This document shows positions 9,019 through 15,824 of a stretch of DNA of 64,000 bases, one piece after another. This DNA comes from RGIG3701 sp031553595 (GTDB lineage Bacteria; Planctomycetota; Planctomycetia; Pirellulales; Thermoguttaceae). Within the stretch, counting starts at the first letter, position 1; each line of letters starts with the position of its first letter. The notes beneath the pieces are model-generated. The model searched no databases and was not told where the DNA came from. It worked only from the letters and a program-made list of their open reading frames with translations. Location: assembly GCA_031553595.1 (NCBI GenBank), contig JAVBLI010000007.1:1-64000 (forward strand). The letters run 5' to 3'. The position numbers and the translations under genes are program-made.

Positions 9019-10773
9019 TCACTTCATCAGGTCGCCCTGCCCGGATACCTTACATTCCACCAGTTTATCCTGAAGATCCATGAGCCCGATGGTAGTGATG
9101 TTTGGGCACCCTTTGAGATTGAGGCTCCGCAGCCATGCCAATCCTTTGAGGTGTGCCAGTCCGGCATCCGTGATTTGCATGCAATCATTGAGGTTGATCG
9201 ATTCAAGCTGCGTCAGGCCGCTAAGGTAAGCCAACTCGGCATCCGTGGCGTCCTTTACCGGGTTGGCTTCGGTACCGTCACTGGAAATTCCGAGGCGTTC
9301 CACCGCGCGCGGGTGAGGCAGTGGAGCGAAAATCCGGCATTGCGGCAATGCGTCTTTTAATTCAAAAATGCCCGGCGTCGTAACCAGAGCGCAATCGTCA
9401 AGCCGCAGCGTTTGCAGCGATGTCAGCCACTTCAGGTACTGAAGCCCCTTATCGGTAATCCAATCGCAATCTGTCAGATCCAGTATTTGCAACAGCGGCC
9501 AATCTCTCAGGTGCGCCAGCTCTGCATCGGTAATGTCCCTGGCAGGAGCGGCAGCGGTCCCCCCTTTGGAAACTCCCAGACGTGCGGCTATGCCGGCGGT
9601 CGATTTATCCGCGGCATTCCCGGTGGCAATTTCGGAAGGCATGACCGCCGCCGAAGCGACCACGGATATGTCATTACCGGATATTCCTTCACCGGATACT
9701 TCAACACGATTTCCAGCATTCCATTTCCAAAATCCCCAAAAGGCGGCCAAGACCAAGAGCAAGCACGTGATACCGAGAATTCGATAACGGAAAGAATGGG
9801 AAGGTGCCCCAGAACGTTTTGTAGCGGATAGATTCCGCTTCGTCGGTGGCTGGATGAAAGTTTTCCGGCCTTTGAGAGCGTCTACAAACTCCTGACATGA
9901 TGGGAAGCGGCTTTTGCGTTCTTTAGACAGCGCACGCTTAATGGCAGCGTTCACGACGGACGGTTGGTCGGGGATAGGAGGAGGCGCTTGGTTTTTCACC
10001 AGAATGTGGAGGACGCCCGAATCCTCCGCTACAAACGGCAATCCGCCGGCCAGGATTTCATAGGCGGTGACGGCCAGGGCGTATTGATCAGTCGAAGCAT
10101 CCTGTTTTTGTCCATTCCATTGCTCCGGGGCCATGTAAGAGTAGGTGCCGGATGCGCCCATGGATTGATGTGAAATACGCGAGAGCGAGGCGCGAAAAGT
10201 GGCCGCCAGACCGAAGTCGATGAGCTGTACATCCGTGATTTCCAGCGTTTTCGGATCGCCCAGCACCATGATGTTTTCCGGTTTAATATCCCGGTGAATC
10301 ACACTTTTCCGGTGGGCGTAGTCCAGTGCCGACGCAATCGGCGCTAAAATCTGCACGAGTGTCGCTGCCGGAAACGACCACGAAGGCTGGCATGCTTCCC
10401 GAACGAATTTTCCCAGCGTCATCCCAGGGACATATTTCATGACGATATACGTCCCGAAGCCCGGTGTGCTTTTCATCGCGTAGAGCGGGCAGATATGCTC
10501 GTGCTGCAAGCCATGCACCTGAGCGAACATCGCCTCAACCCGTACCATTTCCTCCTCGGCGCCGGCGATTTCCTTCGGTACAAACTTGATCGCGACCTCC
10601 CGCTTCCCGGGAATATCCTTCGCCTGCCAGACCTCCCCCATGCCGCCCCGGCCGATCCTCGTGAGCAATTCGTAATCGTCGAATAGCATCCCCATAGAAA
10701 ATCCCGACCAGGGAGCATGTCGGAGAACAGTTTTTTGAGGAAAACCAGGCAAGTCATTCGGGTAATCGTTCAT
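9019..10773 (-). CDS. Membrane Ser/Thr protein kinase with C-terminal leucine-rich repeats
   Basis: 584 residues. The Hanks-type kinase domain spans about residues 34-300: glycine loop IGRGGMGEVWQA (40-51), ATP lysine K63 in VAIKFV, catalytic HRDIKPEN (D162), DFG at 187-189 and APE in the activation segment, so it should be active. One membrane segment (331-349) separates it from an LRR-like region (about 410-580) with units such as ITDKGLQYLKWLTSLQTLRL and ITDAGLAHLKGLAWLRSLNL. The likely topology is kinase in the cytoplasm and LRR sensor outside. A domain of this kind also occurs in the protein at 32982. Orphan kinases of this type are abundant in Planctomycetes. The ribosome site is weak and starts near residue 27 are possible. 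Confidence 0.9.
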   Translation of the reverse strand: MNDYPNDLPGFPQKTVLRHAPWSGFSMGMLFDDYELLTRIGRGGMGEVWQAKDIPGKREVAIKFVPKEIAGAEEEMVRVEAMFAQVHGLQHEHICPLYAMKSTPGFGTYIVMKYVPGMTLGKFVREACQPSWSFPAATLVQILAPIASALDYAHRKSVIHRDIKPENIMVLGDPKTLEITDVQLIDFGLAATFRASLSRISHQSMGASGTYSYMAPEQWNGQKQDASTDQYALAVTAYEILAGGLPFVAEDSGVLHILVKNQAPPPIPDQPSVVNAAIKRALSKERKSRFPSCQEFVDALKGRKTFIQPPTKRNLSATKRSGAPSHSFRYRILGITCLLLVLAAFWGFWKWNAGNRVEVSGEGISGNDISVVASAAVMPSEIATGNAADKSTAGIAARLGVSKGGTAAAPARDITDAELAHLRDWPLLQILDLTDCDWITDKGLQYLKWLTSLQTLRLDDCALVTTPGIFELKDALPQCRIFAPLPHPRAVERLGISSDGTEANPVKDATDAELAYLSGLTQLESINLNDCMQITDAGLAHLKGLAWLRSLNLKGCPNITTIGLMDLQDKLVECKVSGQGDLMK

Positions 10774-11159
10774 GGTAGGCTTGATTCTGATAGATTTTTA
10801 TGCAAAAACATGAAGTTAATTCTGATGGCGTCGCCGGCAAAACAATTGAAATTCCATTCTGTTTGGCAGACATCAAGATAACATCATGTTACCATATGTT
10901 TTATCGAAAATCAATAAGAATTGAATTTTGATTGTTGAATGGTGTGAAAAATGCTGTTTAAAACAGAAAATCAAGGTGCCATTTCCAACCAACGCCCCAT
11001 CGCTGTTGAGATTACAAATCCGTCGGTGAGCAGGAGGCGCATGGCTTGCAGCGGTGTCGGCAGGGTGTATAATAAAAAACGCTTCGGGAGTTTTTTTGTA
11101 GAAAACTTGCCCTCATCATGACGGTTTGTTATGCGAGCAAATATCGTAAGGAGATGACA
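10774..11159. other. Divergent intergenic region, no gene
   Basis: An AT-rich spacer between the kinase gene and the first MNEFRSPEP gene. It holds a 13-bp perfect palindrome TAACATCATGTTA at 10879-10891 that could be an operator, and the promoter listed at 11046. I see no supported ORF. Confidence 0.5.
11046..11073 (+). promoter_or_regulatory. Promoter of the first MNEFRSPEP gene
   Basis: TTGCAG and a perfect TATAAT with a 16-bp spacer, about 87 bp upstream of the chosen ATG at 11160. Confidence 0.5.
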
Positions 11160-11747
11160 ATGAATGAATTTCGTTCGCCGGAGCCGGAAATGCCTGGGTA
11201 TGAGACGGAGATGCAGGAAGACGCGTCGCAGCCCCCGGTGCCGCGGCTGTTGGTGCTTTTATTGGTCGCGGCGTGTGGGATCACGGTACTGCTGTTGCCG
11301 CTTTCGTCGGTGCTGTACACAGCGCTTGCGTGGCGGATGGCCATGAATCTGATGATGGGGCTGCTTTTGGGCACGGCGCTGGCGGTACCCGTGATGTGGC
11401 TGCTGGTGATGCGGGCCCTGCCGGACGCGATTCGCTGGCGGATGCGGACGTATCGCCGAATTCTGAATGCCGGGTATGTTCTCACGCTGGTCTGCTTCAC
11501 GTCGCCGTTTATGATGCTGCTTTTCGGGCCCCCGTCGGGAGCCGTCGGAGATGCCATGGTGATGCTTTCCACGGCCGGCTTCTGCGTGTATATCGTGACA
11601 TGCCTGACGCAGTTGATCGCCTGCATCGTGCTGATTTGCGTTTTCCCCGGCTCGCTGTCGGGATACGCCCTGGGAACCCACGTGGCGTTGTGCGCGGCAC
11701 TGGTGCTGGAATTCATCGTGTTTATGTCGGTCGCCGTGGCGGTATGA
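11160..11747 (+). CDS. Small integral membrane protein of unknown function, MNEFRSPEP paralogue 1
   Basis: 195 residues. The start at 11160 is chosen because AAGGAG stands 6 bp upstream and because the next paralogue starts with the same MNEFRSPEP. An ATG at 11118 in frame lacks such a site. After a polar, acidic N-terminal tail of about 35 residues come about five hydrophobic segments (LLVLLLVAACGITVLLLPLS, MNLMMGLLLGTALAVPVMWL, VLTLVCFTSPFMMLLFG, a segment ending IACIVLICVF, and a last one near the C-terminus). I recognise no family or catalytic residues. It is followed by a second gene with the same N-terminal motif and the same length, with palindromic element copy 2 between them. Confidence 0.7.
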   Translation: MNEFRSPEPEMPGYETEMQEDASQPPVPRLLVLLLVAACGITVLLLPLSSVLYTALAWRMAMNLMMGLLLGTALAVPVMWLLVMRALPDAIRWRMRTYRRILNAGYVLTLVCFTSPFMMLLFGPPSGAVGDAMVMLSTAGFCVYIVTCLTQLIACIVLICVFPGSLSGYALGTHVALCAALVLEFIVFMSVAVAV

Positions 11748-11766
11748 CGAAAGATGTATTCACAAA

Positions 11767-11882
11767 AACAGCAGCCGGCAGCGCAGCGGAACGCAGTGAC
11801 ACGAAGAGACCGGATAGAAACGCCGGAATTTTCCCCACTTCGATCCGGTCATTCCGCTGGCGCTCCATTCCCGGCTGTTGTT
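11767..11882. repeat. Palindromic intergenic element, copy 2
   Basis: Left end AACAGCAGCCGGCA, right end TTCCCGGCTGTTGTT, inner GACCGGATAGAA / TCGATCCGGTC. It separates the two MNEFRSPEP genes. An open frame reads through it, but the real start of the second gene is downstream. Confidence 0.88.
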
Positions 11883-11936
11883 TCCTGTGTGAATGAATCG
11901 GAGATGTGCTCGTGTTTTTGTGTGAAGGAGAAAAAA

Positions 11937-12524
11937 ATGAATGAATTTCGCAGCCCGGAGCCGGTGTCGGAGATGCCGAACCCTGATCCGAAGACCTCGA
12001 ATGACATGCCTCGTATGGCGGCGCTGCTACTGTTTTCCGTGGCGATGCTGGCGGCAACGGGGGGAGTAAGTTTGCTGAGCTGGGGTGGGCAGATGTTCGG
12101 TGGGGAAGCCATCGGGTGGCTGCAACTCCTGGTTCTGGTCCTGCTGGCGGCGATTCCGGTGGCGGGAAGCATGCCGTTATGGCGAATTCGGGAGGGCGAG
12201 GGGGGTTGGCGGGCCGCCCGGAGGACGCTGCCGTGGCCGTGGTACGGATTCGGGTTGGCGATTGTCTTGTTCATTGCTTGCCAAATCGCCATGGCATCAC
12301 CCTCATCTCGGGATCAGGAGACGCGGTTATATCTCATCATGCTGGGTTGGCTTAGCATCGGTTTGTACTGCGCCGCCAGCGGGCTGCAAGTCCTCGTAAG
12401 TCTTGTCCTCGGCATCAAATACCGTTACGCGTCATCCTTCCTCGCGCTGTTGGCGGTGGGAATACTCTGGGTGGCGCTGGGCATCGGCGTCTGGACCATC
12501 CTCGCCATCGCGGCGGCGTGCTGA
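11937..12524 (+). CDS. Small integral membrane protein of unknown function, MNEFRSPEP paralogue 2
   Basis: 195 residues. The start at 11937 follows AAGGAG and reproduces the N-terminal MNEFRSPEP of the preceding gene. An upstream in-frame ATG at 11754 would translate the palindromic element and is rejected. After a polar tail come about five hydrophobic segments (MAALLLFSVAMLAATGGVSL, WLQLLVLVLLAAIPVAG, WYGFGLAIVLFIACQIAM, YLIMLGWLSIGLYCAASGLQ, ALLAVGILWVALGIGVWTIL). Beyond the N-terminal nonapeptide the similarity to its neighbour is low. The shared tail may be a targeting or interaction motif (inference). A strong terminator follows. Confidence 0.7.
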   Translation: MNEFRSPEPVSEMPNPDPKTSNDMPRMAALLLFSVAMLAATGGVSLLSWGGQMFGGEAIGWLQLLVLVLLAAIPVAGSMPLWRIREGEGGWRAARRTLPWPWYGFGLAIVLFIACQIAMASPSSRDQETRLYLIMLGWLSIGLYCAASGLQVLVSLVLGIKYRYASSFLALLAVGILWVALGIGVWTILAIAAAC

Positions 12525-12537
12525 GCCCATAAACAAA

Positions 12538-12569
12538 AAAACCTCTCCGGTTAAAGAGAGGTTTTTTCT
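12538..12569. terminator. Bidirectional rho-independent terminator
   Basis: The 8-bp stem AACCTCTC / GAGAGGTT has an A-run before it and TTTTTT after it. It serves both the membrane-protein gene ending at 12524 and the HU gene ending at 12594 on the other strand. Confidence 0.85.
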
Positions 12570-12593
12570 TTCGTTCACGGCAAAACCGAAGGT

Positions 12594-12938
12594 TTACAGG
12601 GAATCCTTCAGGCCTTTCAGCGGACGAATCTTGATCTTGCTGGAAGCCGGCTTCGCGGGATAGTCGCGGGTCTGACCGGGATTGAACGGATCCGGAACTC
12701 CCTTGCGGGCTTTCTTGGCCGGAACGGTTTTCCGCTCGATTTTGAACAGGCCGGGATACACGAACGCGCCGACGGCTTTGGCGCCGACGCTCTTCTTGAT
12801 CACCGTCGCCAGTTCGTCGAGAACCGCCGCGACCTGCTTTTTGGTCAAGCCGGTCGTGTCGGCAATCGCGGACTGAATGTCAGACTTGGTCATGGGCTTC
12901 GCAGCCGGTTTCTTCGCAGTTGTAGGAGCTTTCGCCAT
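12594..12938 (-). CDS. HU-family histone-like DNA-binding protein
   Basis: 114 residues: a Lys/Ala/Pro-rich tail (MAKAPTTAKKPAAKPMTKSD) is followed by the HU core, helices with GLTKKQVAAVLDELATVIKK, then the beta-arm region PGLFKIERKTVPAKKARKGV and DPFNPGQ. It should bind and bend DNA as a dimer in the nucleoid. The PAKKARKGVPDPFNPG arm and the C-terminal KIKIRPLKGLK are the form I know from Planctomycetes. GGAGG precedes the ATG. It shares a terminator with the opposite-strand gene. Confidence 0.93.
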   Translation of the reverse strand: MAKAPTTAKKPAAKPMTKSDIQSAIADTTGLTKKQVAAVLDELATVIKKSVGAKAVGAFVYPGLFKIERKTVPAKKARKGVPDPFNPGQTRDYPAKPASSKIKIRPLKGLKDSL

Positions 12939-13421
12939 TAGTAGTTGCCCTCCATGGGAAAAAAGATGAAAATAACACCATTCGCTGCATGAGCGGGTTG
13001 GAAAAACCGGGGCTCACACAAAAAACAAAACGCTTGATTCCTTGCTTGACTTCCGCCGCCGCCGGGCCGATCCCGAAAGGGAACGCGATCACGAAAAGGG
13101 AGCTCGTGAGGCCAACCGCCGCCGCGGAAGAATCATGCTTTCGATGCATATGATTAAAATTCCTAGAAGGAAAAATATCAAGAGGGAAAACGATGTTTTT
13201 TGCAAAAAAAGCCTAAAAAAGCGAAGTTTTTTTAAAAAGTTTCGTTTTGGCCCGCAAAAACAGGGACGAAATGATGCAGAATGTCAAAATACGCATTTTC
13301 CGGGCTTTGGATGATTCCCCTTTTTTTGCAGGTAAAATGGCCGGAAAAACGCGGGATAAAACGCCGAAAACGGGCAGCGAATCTTTGCTTTAGAGCCGTC
13401 ATAATTGGTTCACCCACCCAC

Positions 13422-13557
13422 AATAGCAGCCGTTAGCGCAGAGACCGGATGGGAAATGAAAACTCCCCTCCCCTCGTCGGAAGCCTGATTAAAATAGTCG
13501 GGAGATTCCCCATTCCAGATCCGGTCATTCCGCTGCGCTTCATTCCCAGTTGCTGTT
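13422..13557. repeat. Palindromic intergenic element, copy 3
   Basis: The left end is AATAGCAGCCGTTAGCGCAGAGACCGGATGG and the right end ATCCGGTCATTCCGCTGCGC...TTGCTGTTTCTTG (not quoted in full). It is about 20 bp longer in the centre than most copies and its left outer arm is shortened. Confidence 0.85.
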
Positions 13558-13693
13558 TCTTGCCGTTACCACGGATTTTGGATACGTTCCATGGAACGAA
13601 ACAAAAAAGGCTCATCCGACAAGTGCGTACCTTTTTGCAGCGACACGGAAAAAGTATCCGCCGCAATGGCACGCTCTTACAAGCAGCTTTTTA

Positions 13694-13828
13694 TATCGCA
13701 CAAAGACACGAAGAATCGTCACCGGCGGCGGCCGCATTTTGACATGGCAATTTTTTTAATAAAATTGGCCGTGCCGCATGGTAACGGTCGTTATCTTGTA
13801 AAATTTCTTTGTGCCTTTGTGCGAGATA
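13694..13828. repeat. Inverted-repeat element with TATCGCACAAAGACACGAAGAA arms, shared with 60.0 kb
   Basis: The left arm at 13694-13715 and the right arm at 13805-13828 are inverted copies of each other with few mismatches. The left part, from the arm to CATTTTGACATG near 13746, is also present in the opposite orientation at 60000-60062. No coding function is visible. Confidence 0.6.
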
Positions 13829-13905
13829 AAAACGAAGCGGGATACGATGTCCCATTTTGCCCGAGGAATCGCAAGCCGTGAAGTACGCAGTTGCCGGAGG
13901 AACCA

Positions 13906-13938
13906 CAAAAAAAGACGCGGAATCACTCCCGCGTCTTT
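13906..13938 (-). terminator. Terminator of rpsU
   Basis: The GACGCGG / CCGCGTC stem is followed on the minus strand by a run of T (AAAAAAAG on the plus strand), 25 bp beyond the S21 stop codon. Confidence 0.75.
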
Positions 13939-13962
13939 TCGGTTCTTACGTATTCTCGATTA

Positions 13963-14160
13963 TCACGTCTGAGGATTCTGGCGCAAACGACGAGATCTGC
14001 GTTCCGCACGGATACGGATGCGACGGAAAATTTCGCTCGGCTTCTCATAAAACTCGCGACGACGCATCTCTTTCTTGATGCCGCTGCGCTCCACCAGTTT
14101 ACGGAAACGCCGCACGGCCTCCTGAACGGACTCATTTTCTCTTAATGTCAGTCGTACCAC
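13963..14160 (-). CDS. rpsU: Small ribosomal subunit protein bS21
   Basis: 65 residues with the bS21 pattern: MVRLTLRENESVQEAVRRFR, then KLVERSGIKKEMRRREFYEK and the basic tail PSEIFRRIRIRAERRSRRLR. S21 binds 16S rRNA near the anti-Shine-Dalgarno region and aids initiation. The start codon is GTG, preceded by a strong AGGAGGTG 6 bp upstream. It is transcribed alone between a promoter at 14253-14280 and a terminator just after the stop. The leader carries a CCCACGA / TCGTGGG hairpin (14216-14232). Confidence 0.93.
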   Translation of the reverse strand: MVRLTLRENESVQEAVRRFRKLVERSGIKKEMRRREFYEKPSEIFRRIRIRAERRSRRLRQNPQT

Positions 14161-14252
14161 TCAATTCACCTCCTCAGCATGGATTTATTTTCAAGGGTTT
14201 TCTTCTCTAAAACTCCCCCACGACGCTCGTGGGAAATAAGATAACTTGTCAT

Positions 14253-14280
14253 ATTATACCGATTTTTGAAGTCATGTCCA
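14253..14280 (-). promoter_or_regulatory. Promoter of rpsU
   Basis: On the minus strand TGGACA and TATAAT lie 16 bp apart, about 95 bp upstream of the GTG start. Confidence 0.55.
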
Positions 14281-14481
14281 GTACGCCAGCGCGTTTTTTG
14301 CGGGATTTTCGGGGTGTTTTTCGCGAAACTCACCGCAGGCCGTAAAGCTTGCGTTCACGGCACGCTTTGCGCCGCCGGCATGGCAAAAACCCGAAAAACC
14401 GCGAATCTCGCTTTTCACCCGGGCCAGTTTTCGCCGATTCGATAAAGACAAGTTTTTCCGATGATTCCGGAGTTAAAAGTT

Positions 14482-14658
14482 ATGAATAATGTTTCCGTCA
14501 CTGAAAAAGAAATGCTTCATGATCTCGCCCACCGTCATGAAGACGTCCTCACCCGCCTCGACGAACTGGATAATACCATCTGCGGCGTAATAAATGAGTT
14601 TTTGGGTAAAATGGATAAAAAAAAGGACGCCGCCGAGACACTTTCGGTGACGCCCTGA
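14482..14658 (+). CDS. Small helical protein, hypothetical
   Basis: 58 residues, starting MNNVSVTEKEMLHDLAHRHE, rich in charged residues and predicted helical by eye (heptad-like DVLTRLDELDNTICGVINEF). GGAG lies 9-12 bp before this ATG. The alternative ATG at 14461 has no site. No family is recognised. It sits alone between the rpsU promoter and a decayed palindromic element, so it may be a chance ORF. Confidence 0.35.
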   Translation: MNNVSVTEKEMLHDLAHRHEDVLTRLDELDNTICGVINEFLGKMDKKKDAAETLSVTP

Positions 14659-14675
14659 AATGGTAAACGCTTTTA

Positions 14676-14764
14676 TGGAGCGGGAATGGCCGGGTGATGA
14701 GGTGGGAGGAATTCCGGTCGACCCGATCCGGTTATTGCGCTGCTTTTCATTTCCGGCTGCTGTT
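14676..14764. repeat. Palindromic intergenic element, copy 4 (decayed)
   Basis: The right half is recognisable (GATCCGGTTATTGCGCTGC, then TTTCCGGCTGCTGTTTCTTG). The left half keeps only GAGCGGGAATGGCCGGG. It sits between the small ORF and the end of the fliA gene. Confidence 0.7.
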
Positions 14765-14779
14765 TCTTGCGCTGCCGGA

Positions 14780-15568
14780 TTAAAAACTGTTCACCAGCTC
14801 CACGCGGCGGGCCTCGAGCTGATCCTGAAGCCGCCGCACGACGGACGTGTGCATCTGGCTCACTCGACTCTCCGAAAGATCCAGCGTCGCGCCGATTTCT
14901 TTCATCGTCATTTCTTCATAATAGTACAGAATCAGGATCAGCCGCTCGTTCTGGCTCAGGCCTTTCGTGATGAGCTTCATGACATCCCGCCGCTGGATGG
15001 AACGCGTGGGATCCGTGGAGCGGCGGTCTTCCAGGACGTCCACTTCATGCACTTCGCGCTCGCCTTCCTCGCTGTTATGCTTCCGGTTGAGGCTTATTAG
15101 CCCCACGGTTGCCGTTTCTTTCTTCAATTTCTGGACTTCCGTGACCGAAATGCTCATGGTCTGGGCGATTTCGGCATCCGTCGGGGCCCGGCCCAGCGAA
15201 ATTTCCAGTTTCCGCACCGCTTCATTTAATTTGGACGCCCGGGAGCGGATCAGACGGGGCACCCAGTCCAGATTCCGAATTTCGTCCAGCATCGCACCCT
15301 GAATCCGGGCGGTGCAGTAGGTTTCAAATTTCACGCCGCGGGAAATGTCGTACGCCTCGATCGCGTCCATCAGGCCGAAATATCCAGAGGAAATCAGGTC
15401 GTCTAGCTCCACTTCATTCGGAAACCGCGCCTTGATGCGCTCGCCGTTAAAGCGGACCAGCGGCATGTATATCTCCATCAGGCGATTTCGCAGCTCCACG
15501 GTGGGATTTTGCTTGTATTCCGCCCAAAGCTGGTCCATTTCCTCTCGCGTGGGAACCGTATTTGCCAT
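14780..15568 (-). CDS. fliA: RNA polymerase sigma factor of the FliA/WhiG (sigma-28) family
   Basis: 262 residues. Region 2 is LVRFNGERIKARFPNEVELD and DLISSGYFGLMDAIEAYD...FETYCTARIQGAMLDEIR; region 3 is LGRAPTDAEIAQTMSISV; region 4 is LILILYYYEEMTMKEIGATL with the helix-turn-helix LSESRVSQMHTSVVRRLQ. There is no region 1.1, as expected for this family. FliA directs RNA polymerase to late flagellar and chemotaxis promoters. It lies downstream of flhF on the same strand, an arrangement seen in many flagellated bacteria, though flhG and other flagellar genes are absent here. GAGGTG precedes the ATG. Confidence 0.93.
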   Translation of the reverse strand: MANTVPTREEMDQLWAEYKQNPTVELRNRLMEIYMPLVRFNGERIKARFPNEVELDDLISSGYFGLMDAIEAYDISRGVKFETYCTARIQGAMLDEIRNLDWVPRLIRSRASKLNEAVRKLEISLGRAPTDAEIAQTMSISVTEVQKLKKETATVGLISLNRKHNSEEGEREVHEVDVLEDRRSTDPTRSIQRRDVMKLITKGLSQNERLILILYYYEEMTMKEIGATLDLSESRVSQMHTSVVRRLQDQLEARRVELVNSF

Positions 15569-15639
15569 GAAACACCTCGATGATGTGTGGTTAGGGGTTA
15601 GCGCTGTGTAATGATAAAAAATCAGGAGTTAATTTTGCG

Positions 15640-15711
15640 GGTGAATCGCCGTTTTCACGGCTGGTGAATCGGTACGGCGTACCTGGTGGATCGCCCTGCG
15701 GGCTGGTGAAA
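15640..15711. repeat. Mini-array of GGTGAATCG repeats with hairpin spacers, left arm
   Basis: Four GGTGAAT/GGTGGAT-type units are spaced by short palindromes GCCG-TTTTCA-CGGC, GTAC-GGC-GTAC and GCCC-TGC-GGGC. Each unit plus spacer is 22-24 bp. The region is non-coding, between flhF and fliA. A complementary arm lies at 15744-15819. Confidence 0.75.
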
Positions 15712-15743
15712 AATTGGGATTCATCCTAAAATGCCACAAAAAA

Positions 15744-15819
15744 ACATTCACCCGCTGCGTCAGCAGCATTTCACCCACCGTTTTCACGGCGATTCACGAG
15801 GCACGAAGTGCCGTTTCAC
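15744..15819. repeat. Mini-array of ATTCACC repeats with hairpin spacers, right arm
   Basis: Units CATTCACCC, ATTTCACCCA, CGATTCAC and GTTTCAC alternate with the palindromes GCTGCGTCAGC, CCGTTTTCACGG and GGCACGAAGTGCC. It is the reverse orientation of the left arm. The two arms could pair into one large structure in the flhF-fliA transcript. Confidence 0.75.
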
Positions 15820-15824
15820 TTTTT

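Larger units (their letters stand above)
12939..13962. other. Gene-poor 1-kb region with repeats
   Basis: Several overlapping short ORFs occur, none with a credible ribosome site or recognisable protein. The stretch contains palindromic element copy 3 (13422-13557), an inverted-repeat element at 13694-13828, and the terminator of rpsU. It presumably also holds the HU promoter, which I could not place confidently. Confidence 0.6.

Noticed and set aside
13042..13906. Overlapping short ORFs between HU and rpsU
   Set aside because: No ribosome sites, frames cross the repeats, and translations are biased and unrelated to known proteins.
15640..15819. CRISPR array reading of the GGTGAAT repeats
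   Set aside because: Repeats are only about 9-11 bp, the spacers are palindromes of 11-14 bp, and no cas genes are near. It is a structured repeat, not CRISPR.
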